Below, one piece after another: positions 1-7,017 of a stretch of 9,607 bases of DNA. Origin of the DNA: Dehalococcoidia bacterium (GTDB lineage Bacteria; Chloroflexota; Dehalococcoidia; GIF9; UBA5629). The stretch covers positions 1 to 9,607 of the forward strand of contig DNCV01000016.1 of the NCBI GenBank assembly GCA_003484395.1, read 5' to 3'. A program made the position numbers and the translations under genes. The notes under the pieces were generated by a model. The model made no database searches. It had not been told where the DNA came from and saw nothing but the letters and a program-made list of their open reading frames with translations. Position 1 is the first letter of the stretch; each line of letters begins with the position of its first letter.

Positions 1-23
1 TTCAAATCTAGTCGCTGCCACCA

Positions 24-710
24 TTATTTTGTCCCCTTACTTATAAGGAACATAAACATTAAGAAGACATCATTCATTGCTTTTAAACATACTTTTGCAG
101 CTATTTCGAAATCTTCACTGAGGGCTTCTTCTCTCGGGACTTTTGTATTTGATAACATTTTATCAAAAGTGCTTGGGCCAAATGCTATTCCTAATTGAGC
201 ACTATCAAGACTGCAATGAACTCCCCATTTTCCCATCGCATCTTTAATTGCTTTAATATAGTCATTGTATTTTTCAGGGATTAAAGATCCAATTTTAGTT
301 GGATTTATTTCTCCTGTTTTAAGAAAACTTACAGCCTGCTCATCGAGATTTTCGATAATATGTGCACCAACTACATCATCAAGGCATGATCTCAGGTTAG
401 AATAACAAACGTTTAGCATACCAATACAAAGCATTATTCGCGCTGCCTGTAATCGCCATAGGGCATCATCATAAAGAATGGCCGATAATACCTCTTGCCT
501 TCTTTTGGGTTCAAAAGATAATAATTCATTGATGGTCAAAGGATCGTTTAATTGAGCGTTCATTAGGCGGGCCATTACAGGCGAATTAAGTTGATCAAAG
601 GTTTTTTCTATCTGATCTAATTGCTTGCCTATGCGTATTCTTACAACTTTTTCCCGATTCCCAAAGTATTTATCACAAAAGATTTGGTTATTTTCCATTT
701 GTGTTTCCAT
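24..710 (-). CDS. Hypothetical protein, mostly helical, 228 aa
   Basis: I do not recognise this protein. It has no signal peptide. It reads as soluble and largely alpha-helical: a charged amphipathic stretch at about residues 18-45, a cysteine-containing hydrophobic helix at about 86-106 (including RIMLCIGMLN), and a hydrophobic C-terminal helix at about 207-224. A motif-like segment, GKWGVHCS, sits at residues 160-167. No catalytic signature, HTH or HEPN R-x4-6-H motif is visible. The ATG at 708-710 is preceded on its own strand by a purine-rich GGAAAGGAAGAG, a good ribosome binding site; a second Met four codons in is possible. It is transcribed divergently from the integrase, and a TACAAT box on its strand (730-735) may be its -10 element, with no clear -35. 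The real coding status looks sound from length, start and start context; the function is unknown. Confidence 0.7.
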   Translation of the reverse strand: METQMENNQIFCDKYFGNREKVVRIRIGKQLDQIEKTFDQLNSPVMARLMNAQLNDPLTINELLSFEPKRRQEVLSAILYDDALWRLQAARIMLCIGMLNVCYSNLRSCLDDVVGAHIIENLDEQAVSFLKTGEINPTKIGSLIPEKYNDYIKAIKDAMGKWGVHCSLDSAQLGIAFGPSTFDKMLSNTKVPREEALSEDFEIAAKVCLKAMNDVFLMFMFLISKGTK

Positions 711-793
711 CTCTTCCTTTCCTCACAATATTGTACCTAAAATATGAAATAAATTAATAGTAATTTTACGCCTAAGCTTGTACCACATCTCTA

Positions 794-822
794 TTGACCT
801 TCTCCTCGTTTGAGACTATCGT
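794..822 (+). promoter_or_regulatory. Probable sigma70-type promoter of the integrase gene
   Basis: TTGACC at 794-799 (5 of 6 to the -35 consensus) and TATCGT at 817-822 (4 of 6 to the -10) are separated by exactly 17 bases. Transcription would begin near 829, giving a leader of about 29 bases before the ATG at 858. The -10 box lies inside the inverted repeats at 805-841, so a repressor bound there would block the promoter. Confidence 0.45.
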
Positions 823-841
823 CTCGCTCAAATCAAACGAG
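805..841. repeat. Nested inverted repeat over integrase promoter
   Basis: The outer arms CTCGTTTGA (805-813) and TCAAACGAG (833-841) are a perfect 9-base inverted repeat. Inside it GAGAC (812-816) and GTCTC (821-825) form a second perfect repeat with a four-base loop. The element covers the proposed -10 box and ends against the AAGGAG ribosome binding site at 842-847. It could be a protein-binding operator for autoregulation, an RNA hairpin affecting translation, or the end of a mobile element. The symmetry is certain; the role is inferred. Confidence 0.6.
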
Positions 842-857
842 AAGGAGAATAAGTCCA

Positions 858-1679
858 ATGTCTAATATAACTACAAAACAAGCCATCGATATCTTTCTGC
901 TATCCTGTAAGGTAGAGGGCAAATCCTATGGCACTATTGAATGTTACACTGACAAACTCAAAGGTTTTCTATGGTACGCTACCAATTACCAATGGTCTGA
1001 TGATATTAAACTGATAACTACTGACCATCTGAGACAATTCCTTGCCTATCTAAGGGAGACTCCACATAGATTCAATAGCACCTGTCCCAGAGCCATGAAG
1101 CCATGTAATTCCACTACTGTTCAGAAGTATTACCGGGCATTATCTGCTCTATATAACTGGCTAATCAATGAAGAGATAGTAAGCATCAGTCCATTAGCAA
1201 AGATCAAAGTACCGAAAGCTGAAAAGAAAGTTGTAAAGGCACTGTCGAACAATGAAGTAAATCAGCTACTTGGAATATTGGGTAATACATTTGATGGTAT
1301 CAGAAACAAAGCCATTATCCTGGTACTTATTGATTGTGGCTTAAGGCTCGGTGAACTACTCAATATCAAAGTAGGCGATATCAAAATGGATCAGCAATTA
1401 ATGAAAGTCGATGGCAAGACAGGAGAAAGAGTTGTTAGATATGGCTTAACTACTGCAAAGGCATTAAAGCAATATTTGAAGCTTCGCAGTAATGTAAATG
1501 GTCATAATGAGAGTTTCTGGCTGACAAAGAAGGGTATTTCACTCAAAGATAGCAGTGTAGAGACATTGTTTATCAAGCTGAGGAATAAAACTGGAATTCA
1601 TGTACATCCACACTTGTTAAGGCATACATTCGCTACCTGTACCCGAATCCAGTTCCTTTGCGGAATACGTAGTCGTTAG
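858..1679 (+). CDS. Truncated tyrosine recombinase/integrase (probable pseudogene)
   Basis: This is a XerC/D- or phage-type tyrosine recombinase, which would cut and rejoin DNA at att or dif-like sites. Residues about 5-110 are the SAM-like core-binding domain and about 125-260 the catalytic domain. Visible active-site residues are Arg163 in GLRLGELLNIKVGDI, the beta-hairpin Lys187 in DGKTGE, and His252/Arg255 in HPHLLRHTFAT. The reading frame then departs from the family at residue 261 (base 1638) and stops 13 residues later. The final His/Trp and the catalytic Tyr are missing, roughly 40-50 residues short of the usual end, so it should be inactive. I could not find the missing end in the three forward frames before the next gene. 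The start chosen is the ATG at 858, ten bases after AAGGAG; an upstream TTG at 810 lies inside the hairpin and adds an Arg-rich tail unlike the family. Confidence 0.8.
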   Translation: MSNITTKQAIDIFLLSCKVEGKSYGTIECYTDKLKGFLWYATNYQWSDDIKLITTDHLRQFLAYLRETPHRFNSTCPRAMKPCNSTTVQKYYRALSALYNWLINEEIVSISPLAKIKVPKAEKKVVKALSNNEVNQLLGILGNTFDGIRNKAIILVLIDCGLRLGELLNIKVGDIKMDQQLMKVDGKTGERVVRYGLTTAKALKQYLKLRSNVNGHNESFWLTKKGISLKDSSVETLFIKLRNKTGIHVHPHLLRHTFATCTRIQFLCGIRSR

Positions 1680-1697
1680 ATAAGCGAACCGCTCGTT

Positions 1698-1724
1698 GTC
1701 ATTCTGAGCTTGCCTAAGAATCTC
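1698..1724. repeat. Dispersed-repeat-like palindromic element
   Basis: This stretch, beginning GTCATTCTGAGC and ending AAGAATCTC, contains inverted ATTCT (1701-1705) and AGAAT (1717-1721). On the minus strand it reads EILRQAQNDNE, a peptide that recurs widely in databases as spurious translation of an intergenic repeat. The surrounding sequence, from about 1638 to perhaps 1755, interrupts the integrase end and is probably part of the same inserted block. I know the type from memory and cannot count copies in this genome. The open frame on the minus strand here is therefore not annotated as a gene. Confidence 0.45.
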
Positions 1725-1890
1725 TTGTTTCTTTGTCGAATGCGCAATTGGTATACTCCTATCAACAGGGCATGTCATCTGTGAAAAAATGTGTCGATCT
1801 GATGTATTATTATATATCATTAAAGTTTTTCACTGTCGGAGTACGGTGACGATAAAGGTTAGTTATTGATATAACAGGAATAGTTACTTC

Positions 1891-2964
1891 ATGGAATCTT
1901 TGAAGCGGTTCACCCTTATACTCATTATCGCATTGCTTTTTTTGTCGTTATCCCTGTTCGGCATTGTGGTTATGGCCAATCAAACGGCGCTCAATCCGGA
2001 CTTTGTGGTAGCCCAGCTTGATAAACTTGACCTGTCATTACTTACTAGTCAGCTTTTGAAGAGTCAGATACCCCAGCAGGTAGAATTCACCGGCGAATTC
2101 CTCAGTGATATTGTGGCAGATATGGAACCCGAGATAAAAACGCAGGCCAGAGGATTGATTTATTCGGCCTACGACTATTTTACGGGCAGAAGCCAGGAAT
2201 TGAAGTTGACTATCTCCTTGATTACAGTAAAAGAGAAACTGCGAACAAAGATATTTGAAAATCAGGAACAAATTATTCCTTCCTATCTTGCCACTGCTTC
2301 TCAATCCACAATAGAACAATATCTTGACGAGATTTATAAAAATGCGACGAAGGACGTTCCTGACAAGCTGGGATACACTCAGGGTTCCTGGGGAAAAGAT
2401 GTAAAGCAGACACTTGAGAATATCAGTCTGACGGTTGGCTATTTCATTTTGGGATATCGGGTCCTTATCGGGTTAATTCTGTTTCTGATACTGGGTCTTT
2501 TCATTTTTGTGCGTCCGGTCAGGGCGGCTGTGCGTGTTTTGGGCATCATCTTTCTGTGTGCCGGATTCGTTCAGTTGGCATTGTATTTCGGTGCGGTGGG
2601 GATCACTCGTTATGAGTTGACACAGATATCGCTGCCATTGGCGCTCCAATCCTGGCTGCCTCCGCTGATTGATGATTTCCTCAGAAGTTTAGCGATTGTC
2701 AGCATTGTTATTTTTATTATCGGTATCATTCTGGTTATCGTAGCGAGAAGACCGAAACAGCGAAAGCGAGCGAAGACCGAGAGCGTAACAAATGCTGAGC
2801 CTGTTTTTACCTGCTTCAACTGTGGCGCTCGCTATATTCCCGGGGATAAATTTTGTAAAATATGCGGTACTAAAATACAACATTTTTGCCCCCACTGCGG
2901 AGCTTCTGTTGAATTGACAGAGCAATTCTGTACACATTGTGGCAATAAACTGGTCGAATCATAA
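1891..2964 (+). CDS. Membrane protein with C-terminal double zinc ribbon
   Basis: The 357-residue protein has four predicted membrane helices at about residues 7-28, 180-207, 211-236 and 263-285. Between the first two lies an extracytoplasmic domain of about 150 residues, mostly amphipathic helices. The basic loop RPVRAAVR (208-215) and the basic stretch RRPKQRKRAK (286-295) indicate that both the loop and the C-terminus are cytoplasmic. The tail carries two treble-Cys pairs: C308/C311 with C322/C325, and C333/C336 with C347/C350. This is the double zinc-ribbon pattern found at the ends of many bacterial and archaeal proteins and presumed to mediate protein contacts. The start ATG follows AGGAA by ten bases. 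Three small secreted proteins follow, the first only 16 bases away, so co-transcription is likely. The family and role are unknown; a membrane sensor or scaffold for the neighbouring lipoproteins is speculation. Confidence 0.85.
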   Translation: MESLKRFTLILIIALLFLSLSLFGIVVMANQTALNPDFVVAQLDKLDLSLLTSQLLKSQIPQQVEFTGEFLSDIVADMEPEIKTQARGLIYSAYDYFTGRSQELKLTISLITVKEKLRTKIFENQEQIIPSYLATASQSTIEQYLDEIYKNATKDVPDKLGYTQGSWGKDVKQTLENISLTVGYFILGYRVLIGLILFLILGLFIFVRPVRAAVRVLGIIFLCAGFVQLALYFGAVGITRYELTQISLPLALQSWLPPLIDDFLRSLAIVSIVIFIIGIILVIVARRPKQRKRAKTESVTNAEPVFTCFNCGARYIPGDKFCKICGTKIQHFCPHCGASVELTEQFCTHCGNKLVES

Positions 2965-2980
2965 CTATGAGGATAATCTA

Positions 2981-3406
2981 ATGGCGATATTTGGGCGAGT
3001 ATTTCTCCTTGTTTTCATCGTGACAAGCGGGCTGTGTAATATGAGCTGCAGCGGGCCTGTAACGCTGAACGAAGCGACGATGTGCCTCGCGCTTGACACT
3101 GCTATGCGGCCTGTGAATCCCACGTTCTCATTCGATGCGAAGGCATCTGAGATAAATGCATCGGTCAGGATAGAGAATGCTCCGCGCAATACAGAGGTCC
3201 GCGCCGAGCTGTTCTATGTTAAAGGTACGGCTAATACAGTGAATAAGCTTGTATCAGCCAGTCGGGCAACTGTTGAGGGAACAACATATATCGGATTTAC
3301 CTTTACCAGAGGGGCGCTCGGGGCGTGGCCTGTGGGTGAATATAGAGTGGATATGTATGTTGAGAGCGAAAAAACTCTTGATCTAACCTTTACCATAATC
3401 AACTAA
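2981..3406 (+). CDS. Small secreted/lipoprotein-like protein, paralogue 1
   Basis: This is the first of three tandem paralogues. I place the start at the ATG at 2981, ten bases or fewer after TGAGGA (2968-2973) and 16 bases after the previous stop; a longer frame from 2939 would overlap the zinc-ribbon gene and bury the signal peptide. The 141-residue protein begins with a hydrophobic export signal (residues 4-18). It is followed by Cys19 and Cys23, either of which could be lipidated, although neither has a textbook lipobox. The mature domain of about 115 residues is rich in beta-forming sequence and shares with its two neighbours the order: ALDTAMRPV (37-45), a V-x-I-x-NAP segment (62-68), LFYVKG (77-82), SRATVEGTTY (94-103) and WPVGEYRVDMYV (116-127). 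An immunoglobulin-like or other beta-sandwich domain on the cell surface is a reasonable guess. Function unknown. Confidence 0.7.
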   Translation: MAIFGRVFLLVFIVTSGLCNMSCSGPVTLNEATMCLALDTAMRPVNPTFSFDAKASEINASVRIENAPRNTEVRAELFYVKGTANTVNKLVSASRATVEGTTYIGFTFTRGALGAWPVGEYRVDMYVESEKTLDLTFTIIN

Positions 3407-3421
3407 AACTGGAGCATATTG

Positions 3422-3883
3422 ATGAAAAAAAAATATATTTCTGTGGTTTTAACAATGCTGTTTCTTTCGATGGCAGTGCTATCGACAACAGGTTGCCTTG
3501 ACAACGTTCCAACTGCGACGTCTACGCCTGCAAGCAGCGGGCCGATTGCCGGCGCTGTAACGGCGTTGTCTCTTGATAGCGCTACATTGAAACCATTGAA
3601 AACGACGTCTGTTTTCAAAAAAGACACACCCATAATCTATTGTTCTGTGGCGGTGGCGAATACAACGGAGGAGATCGTTGTCAGCGCCGAATGGTTATTG
3701 GTTGAAGGTGCGAACAATGAAGTGGATATCAAGAAACACAGCGCTGCCATAACAACTGATGGTCCCAGATATGTGTCATTTGCATGGATGCGTCAGGGCG
3801 ATACATGGATAGTCGGCGATTATAAAGTTGTTATATCGGTTGATGGGAAAGAAGCGGTTACCGTTCCATTTCGAATAGAGTAA
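3422..3883 (+). CDS. Small lipoprotein, paralogue 2
   Basis: A classic lipoprotein signal opens this protein: MKKK, a hydrophobic stretch to residue 20, then STTGC with Cys25 as the lipidation site. A Ser/Thr/Pro-rich linker (about 29-42) leads into the same beta-rich domain as the neighbours: LDSATLKPL (51-59), PIIYCSVAVAN (70-80), AEWLLVEG (89-96), GPRYVSFAW (114-122) and WIVGDYKVVISVDG (129-142). The ATG at 3422 lies seven bases after GGAG (3411-3414) and is preferred over the TTG at 3419. The gap to the preceding gene is 15 bases. The domain is anchored outside the membrane, presumably near the membrane protein encoded at 1891-2964. I do not recognise the family and see no catalytic motif. 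Confidence 0.8.
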   Translation: MKKKYISVVLTMLFLSMAVLSTTGCLDNVPTATSTPASSGPIAGAVTALSLDSATLKPLKTTSVFKKDTPIIYCSVAVANTTEEIVVSAEWLLVEGANNEVDIKKHSAAITTDGPRYVSFAWMRQGDTWIVGDYKVVISVDGKEAVTVPFRIE

Positions 3884-3889
3884 GCAAGG

Positions 3890-4366
3890 ATGTTAGAGAA
3901 AATAACCGTGAAAAATAAATATCGTGTCTGTGTATTCGCTTCATTGCTGTCCCTGCTGGTTTTTTTATCGATTCTACCTGCATGTGCCAACAGCGGAGAT
4001 GCTGATCCTAAGACTGTGGTGTTGAGTGAGATGGCATTTGCTACTGCTATCGATGCGTTGAATAGACCGCTTGATAAAAGGAGTTACTTCCCTGCGGAAA
4101 CGCCGAAAATTTATTGCTGCGTAAAAGTGTCAAATGCCCCTCCTGATACCGAGATAAAGGCAGATTGGGTGTATGTCAGAGGTGAGGATATAACAGCAGA
4201 AAACGTTCTGATGGACAGCCGGTCGGCTATAGTTGACGGTACCCGTTTTGTAGCCTTCTCTTTCTCGTATAGCCGTCCCGATACGCTGTGGCTAAAAGGT
4301 GAATATAAAGTAATGCTCTCAATTAATGGAGTGCCGCAAGTTCAGGGTCCGTTTATCGTTCAATAA
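3890..4366 (+). CDS. Small lipoprotein, paralogue 3
   Basis: This is the third tandem paralogue, six bases after the second. The ATG at 3890 has AAGG directly against it, too close for normal initiation. A GTG at 3908 would give MKNKYRV followed by a hydrophobic stretch and the lipobox LPAC, putting the lipidated Cys at residue 26, almost the same as in paralogue 2 (25). I think GTG 3908 is at least as likely, but keep the longer frame. Numbered from 3890, Cys32 is lipidated and the domain shows AIDALNRPL (53-61), PKIYCCVKVSNAP (72-84), ADWVYVRG (91-98), GTRFVAFSF (117-125) and WLKGEYKVMLSING (134-147). It matches paralogue 1 at NAP and SRxAxVxGT, and paralogue 2 at PxIYC, so all three descend from one ancestor. 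Function unknown. Confidence 0.78.
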   Translation: MLEKITVKNKYRVCVFASLLSLLVFLSILPACANSGDADPKTVVLSEMAFATAIDALNRPLDKRSYFPAETPKIYCCVKVSNAPPDTEIKADWVYVRGEDITAENVLMDSRSAIVDGTRFVAFSFSYSRPDTLWLKGEYKVMLSINGVPQVQGPFIVQ

Positions 4367-4393
4367 GATCTCACTAGTTGACGAGACGTATAG

Positions 4394-4579
4394 TTTTTAC
4401 CACAGGAAGTACGGTTACGAATTAAGGTACTTGTTGCCAGAAAGAAATTTGGTCACGTCATCCTGCCGAAACCTTCTGTCGCCTCTGTGGCCGATTCTAT
4501 AGGTTTTGATAATGCCTTGATTACTTCATATATCATTATTGATGCCGATCAATCACCTAAAGTACCTAATTGGATATAG
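4394..4579 (+). other. Coding-like open frame without a start codon, possible gene relic
   Basis: Between the in-frame stops at 4391 and 4577 there are 61 sense codons that look protein-like, for example HVILPKPSVASVADSIGF and ALITSYIIIDADQSPKVP. No ATG or TTG lies in frame, and the only GTG is internal and lacks a ribosome binding site. It may be a decayed gene or simple chance; I recognise no family. Confidence 0.2.
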
Positions 4580-4686
4580 GGGAAAAGTGCTATCAACTCA
4601 GACTGATTTGCTGTGCTGGCGGAAGGTTTTTGGCTTTAAAAAATGTAGTGGAAACTGGAAAAAGTTTATTTTCAATATCATAGTGG

Positions 4687-4692
4687 TATAAT
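4687..4692 (+). promoter_or_regulatory. -10 box of probable ino1 operon promoter
   Basis: A perfect TATAAT lies 31 bases upstream of the ino1 ATG. The -35 region (about 4664-4670) is A/T-rich and matches the consensus poorly. Transcription would start near 4699, leaving a leader of about 25 bases that includes the strong AAGGAG site at 4710-4715, eight bases from the ATG. Confidence 0.5.
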
Positions 4693-4723
4693 ATAAGGCG
4701 ATTTTGGTTAAGGAGAAGAGACA

Positions 4724-5860
4724 ATGGGTAAAATTAACGTTGCCATTATAGGCGTGGGGAATTGTGCTTCTTCGCTGGTTCAGGGTATCCATTATTATAA
4801 AAAAGCAAAAGAGGGAGAGACGATACCCGGGCTGATGCACATTAATTTAGGTGGCTATCATATTAGTGACATAAACTTTGTTGCTGCGTTTGATATAGAT
4901 AAAAATAAAGTCGGCAAAGATCTTGCCGAAGCGATTTATACCAAACCGAACAATACATTCAAGTTTTGTGATGTGCCGCGGAGCGGCGTGAAAGTTGCTC
5001 GCGGCATGACGCATGACGGATTGGGTAAGTATCTATCACAAATCATTACCAAGGCGCCTGGGCCCACTGCCGATATAGTTGGTATTCTGAAAGAAACAAA
5101 GACAGATGTGGTAATCAACTATCTGCCGGTCGGCAGCGAAGAAGCGACAAAATGGTATGTTGAACAGATATTGAAAGCCGGTTGTGCAATGGTTAACTGT
5201 ATTCCGGTCTTTACCGCACGAGAACCGTACTGGTACAACCGATTTCATCAGGCGGGGCTGCCAATCGTTGGTGATGACATCAAGTCTCAGGTGGGAGCGA
5301 CAATTACCCACCGCGTATTAACAAAGCTCTTCCGCGATCGAGGCGTCGTATTGGAGAAGACATATCAGCTCAACTTCGGCGGCAATACCGATTTCTATAA
5401 CATGCTGGAGCGGGAGCGCCTGGAGTCAAAGAAGATATCTAAAACCAATGCCGTAACATCGCAGCTTGATTATGCTCTTGACCCTGATGATATTCATGTT
5501 GGGCCAAGCGATTATGTGCCGTGGTTGCTTGATCGAAAATTCTGTCATATCAGGATGGAAGGACGCACCTTCGGTGATGTTCCCCTGAATCTTGAAATGA
5601 AGCTGGAAGTATGGGATAGTCCTAACTCCGCAGGCGTTGTTATCGATGCAGTTCGCTGCTGCAAACTGGCGCTGGATCGAAAGATATCCGGCGCATTAGT
5701 GGGGCCATCCTCCTATTTTATGAAATCTCCACCGATTCAGTTCTCCGATGATGAGGCACGACGTCGTGTTGAGCAGTTCATTGAAGGTAAAGATCAACAG
5801 AATCCTGTCTGCCTGCCTGACATCGGTGTTGAAAAGAAAGAAGAGACGGGCAAAAGCTAG
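4724..5860 (+). CDS. ino1: Inositol-3-phosphate synthase (myo-inositol-1-phosphate synthase)
   Basis: This enzyme isomerises D-glucose-6-phosphate to 1L-myo-inositol-1-phosphate using bound NAD+, the first step of inositol and phosphatidylinositol synthesis, in the cytoplasm. The N-terminal Rossmann motif is [15 protein letters not shown] (7-21), with [13 protein letters not shown] (52-64) and [11 protein letters not shown] (131-141) completing the nucleotide site. The catalytic half shows [15 protein letters not shown] (183-197), [20 protein letters not shown] (216-235) followed by [22 protein letters not shown] (260-272) and [18 protein letters not shown] (294-311). The active-site lysines of the family fall in these blocks. 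The length, 378 residues, fits the short actinobacterial/archaeal class rather than the ~500-residue eukaryotic one, and the motifs closely resemble mycobacterial Ino1. AAGGAG eight bases upstream fixes the start. It is the first gene of an apparent four-gene operon. Confidence 0.97.
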   Translation: MGKINVAIIGVGNCASSLVQGIHYYKKAKEGETIPGLMHINLGGYHISDINFVAAFDIDKNKVGKDLAEAIYTKPNNTFKFCDVPRSGVKVARGMTHDGLGKYLSQIITKAPGPTADIVGILKETKTDVVINYLPVGSEEATKWYVEQILKAGCAMVNCIPVFTAREPYWYNRFHQAGLPIVGDDIKSQVGATITHRVLTKLFRDRGVVLEKTYQLNFGGNTDFYNMLERERLESKKISKTNAVTSQLDYALDPDDIHVGPSDYVPWLLDRKFCHIRMEGRTFGDVPLNLEMKLEVWDSPNSAGVVIDAVRCCKLALDRKISGALVGPSSYFMKSPPIQFSDDEARRRVEQFIEGKDQQNPVCLPDIGVEKKEETGKS

Positions 5861-5886
5861 GTGCACGTTCTGTAGGTTGTCGTCCC

Positions 5887-7017
5887 GTGAAAATAGGGCT
5901 GGTTTCCCCGTATGATTATTCGTTTCCGGGTGGTGTGGTAAATCATATCGCTCATCTGGCGCATCACTTTATCAAATCAGGCCATACGGCGAAGATAATT
6001 GCACCGTGCCTCCGAGAGGGAACGAGGTATTTTGAGGAAGAGGTTACCGTTATCGGAAGGCCCTTCCCTATTCCAATATACGGCTCGATTGCCCGTGTCC
6101 CGATTTCTCCTTGGCTGCCGGCACAGGTACGATACATGCTCAAAAAAGAGAAATTCGATATCGTGCACATACACGAGCCTTTCGCCCCGATGTTATCGCT
6201 CAGCGTACTGGCAAATTCAAAGGAACCGTTGGTCGGTACTTTTCACGCCTGTCACCCCAGATCGCGAAGCTATTGGGTGAGCAAGCCGATCATGAAAAGG
6301 ATGCTTCCGCGGCTGAAAGGCAAGATAGCGGTATCCAAACCTGCTATGGAATACATAAGCCGTTACCTTCCATCCGAATACCAGATCATTCCTAATGGCA
6401 TTGAGATTGATCGTTTCTCGCCTGAAGGCAATAAACGTGAAGAATTCCTTGATGGCAAGATTAATATTCTGTTTGTCGGCAGGCTCGAAAAACGTAAGGG
6501 CGTTGGCCAGTTGATCGAGAGTTGCGGAGAATTGAAGAACAGGTTTTCCAACTTTAGACTGATCATTGTCGGACCGGGAACGAGGTTGCGTCCCGGTTAT
6601 GAAGCACAGGTGGAATCGTTGGGATTGAAAGATCATGTTGTGTTTACCGATTGGGTTTCGACTGAGGACCTGCCGTCATACTATCGTACTGCAGATATAT
6701 TCTGCTCACCTGCTACAACGGGCGAAAGCTTCGGAATTATTCTGCTAGAGGCTATGGCGAGCGGCAAACCGATTGTCGCTACCGATATATCCGGCTATGC
6801 CAGCGTTGTTACTCATGGACAGGAAGGTTTGCTTGTGCCGGTAAAAGATACAAAAGGACTGGCTTCTGCATTATTAACCTTGATTGAAGATAAATCGCTT
6901 CGTGAACAGTTCGGGATGCGCGGCCGCATTACCGCAGAGAAATACAGCTGGGATAAAGTCTCTGCACGGGTAATGGATTTGTATAAACAAATTCTTAACG
7001 GATCACAGAGTCAATGA
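5887..7017 (+). CDS. pimA: GT4-family glycosyltransferase, PimA-like (phosphatidylinositol mannosyltransferase)
   Basis: PimA moves mannose from GDP-mannose onto position 2 of phosphatidylinositol at the inner face of the membrane. This 376-residue protein has the GT-B layout of that family: an acceptor domain with PYDYSFPGGVVNHIAHLA (8-25), HIHEPFAP (94-101) and GTFHA (117-121), then a donor domain with IIPNGIEIDRFSP (167-179), FVGRLEKRKG (196-205) and the E-x7-E nucleotide-sugar motif at Glu280 and Glu288 (TTGESFGIILLEAMASG). Arg199 and Lys204 match the phosphate-binding pair of GT4 enzymes. The start is GTG at 5887, chosen because MKIGLVSPYD aligns with the family N-terminus; the upstream ribosome binding site is weak. 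It lies 26 bases after ino1 and overlaps the next gene by four bases. Position between inositol-phosphate and phosphatidyl-transfer genes supports a PI acceptor, but the exact sugar and lipid are inferred. Confidence 0.88.
   Translation: MKIGLVSPYDYSFPGGVVNHIAHLAHHFIKSGHTAKIIAPCLREGTRYFEEEVTVIGRPFPIPIYGSIARVPISPWLPAQVRYMLKKEKFDIVHIHEPFAPMLSLSVLANSKEPLVGTFHACHPRSRSYWVSKPIMKRMLPRLKGKIAVSKPAMEYISRYLPSEYQIIPNGIEIDRFSPEGNKREEFLDGKINILFVGRLEKRKGVGQLIESCGELKNRFSNFRLIIVGPGTRLRPGYEAQVESLGLKDHVVFTDWVSTEDLPSYYRTADIFCSPATTGESFGIILLEAMASGKPIVATDISGYASVVTHGQEGLLVPVKDTKGLASALLTLIEDKSLREQFGMRGRITAEKYSWDKVSARVMDLYKQILNGSQSQ

Larger units (their letters stand above)
4367..4723. other. Intergenic region between lipoprotein cluster and ino1
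   Basis: This 357-base stretch has no conventional gene on either strand. It contains a coding-like open frame without a usual start (4394-4579), a loose inverted repeat AAGTAC/GTACTT near 4408-4433, and at its right end the ino1 promoter and ribosome binding site. I see no terminator with a T-run after the lipoprotein genes, so read-through into ino1 cannot be excluded. Confidence 0.6.

Noticed and set aside
107..420. HEPN-type ribonuclease motif in the minus-strand hypothetical protein
   Set aside because: The Arg and His near residues 107-117 are too far apart for R-x4-6-H and no partner nucleotidyltransferase gene is nearby.
1617..1820. Minus-strand 67-codon open frame containing EILRQAQNDNE
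   Set aside because: The peptide is the familiar translation of a dispersed intergenic repeat and the frame overlaps the integrase end; not a real gene.
5964..6636. Several open frames on both strands within the glycosyltransferase gene
   Set aside because: They are shadows of a strongly supported gene, without start signals or recognisable domains.
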